Translations under genes and position numbers: made by a program
The notes under the pieces: generated by a model
What the model saw: only the letters and a program-made list of their open reading frames with translations
Told to the model about the DNA's origin: nothing
Databases searched by the model: none
Source: Acholeplasmataceae bacterium
GTDB lineage: Bacteria; Bacillota_I; Bacilli_A; Acholeplasmatales; Acholeplasmataceae
Length of the DNA stretch: 14,771 nt
Direction of reading: 5' to 3'
Assembly (NCBI GenBank): GCA_003518475.1
Contig: DOYO01000088.1
Span: 1-14,771 of the forward strand
Part shown: positions 14,604 through 14,771 of the stretch, piece after piece
Layout: each line of letters starts with the position of its first letter
Position numbering within the stretch: the first letter of the stretch is position 1

Positions 14604-14771
14604 TTAATCCATGTCTACATCGAAGCTTTCCAATATAGATTTCTTGTCAATTTTCGCATCGCCATGTTTAACTAAAAACATCGTGATGAATGCCAATGCA
14701 ACAAAGACTGTCGCATATGGGAATAATACCTTTTGGTGGATTGCGTCCATCAAAATACCTGATAGGATTGG
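14604..14771 (-). CDS. C-terminal tail of a membrane transporter, probably MFS, cut by window edge
   Basis: The last 55 residues are visible, ending in TAA at 14604-14606; the start lies beyond the window. The translation begins PILSGILMDAIHQKVLFPYA, then a hydrophobic helix (about TVFVALAFITMFLV), then KHGDAKIDKKSILESFDVDMD, a charged cytosolic tail. The short loop, final membrane helix and VKHGD end resemble the C-terminus of major facilitator transporters I know from Firmicutes. Substrate cannot be inferred. Family assignment from so short a fragment is tentative; that it is a coding 3' end is well supported by the frame and the adjacent terminator. Confidence 0.65.
   Translation of the reverse strand, partial: PILSGILMDAIHQKVLFPYATVFVALAFITMFLVKHGDAKIDKKSILESFDVDMD

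Noticed and set aside
1..14771. CRISPR array, tRNA or rRNA genes, insertion sequences, prophage or defence genes
   Set aside because: I saw no spaced direct repeats, cloverleaf sequences, transposase or integrase motifs, or terminal inverted repeats; the only clear long repeat is within the nucleotidase gene.

Overview
The window reads as an AT-rich Gram-positive-type chromosome segment (Bacillota or Mycoplasmatota). Secreted proteins are lipoproteins or membrane-anchored, SD sequences are strong (AGGAGG-like), and several promoters carry an extended -10 (TGnTATAAT-like). None of the eleven genes with a visible stop codon ends in TGA (nine TAA, two TAG). The pullulanase is anchored by a C-terminal membrane helix rather than a sortase motif. 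I lean towards an Acholeplasma/Izemoplasma-like or related Firmicute lineage, but that is inference. The standard code fits: Trp is TGG and the long frames need no TGA readthrough.

Positions 1-10524 form a starch/maltodextrin utilisation locus. On the minus strand, from one promoter near 7521-7549, run a maltodextrin-binding lipoprotein, two MalF/MalG-type permeases and a GH13 amylase lipoprotein, packed tightly. Next, from its own promoter, comes a small Trp-rich lipoprotein of unknown family that may bind starch. Last, from a third promoter, comes a glycogen/maltodextrin phosphorylase (truncated by the window edge). Divergently on the plus strand lies a large surface-anchored type I pullulanase with an N-terminal CBM41-like domain. 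The likely flow is: pullulanase and amylase cut starch at the cell surface, the lipoproteins capture the oligosaccharides, MalFG import them, and the phosphorylase makes glucose-1-phosphate. No transporter ATPase is present, so one must be supplied from elsewhere.

The main regulatory signal is a repeated LacI/CcpA-type operator. It matches the cre consensus perfectly before the phosphorylase and overlapping the -35 of the transporter operon. It matches with one mismatch at the small lipoprotein promoter, and a degenerate copy lies just downstream of the pullulanase promoter. No regulator gene is in the window.

Positions 10525-14771 look unrelated to starch. After a bidirectional terminator comes, on the minus strand, a 5'-nucleotidase-family lipoprotein with two tandem 80-residue Ig-like domains. 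Divergent to it is a plus-strand run of two half-size chromate-transporter-family proteins (overlapping genes) and a cytosolic glycerophosphodiester phosphodiesterase, ending in a hairpin terminator. The right edge holds the C-terminal tail of a convergent, probably MFS, transporter.

I see no CRISPR array, tRNA, rRNA, insertion sequence or phage gene. The least explained item is the 190-residue lipoprotein at 1471-2043.
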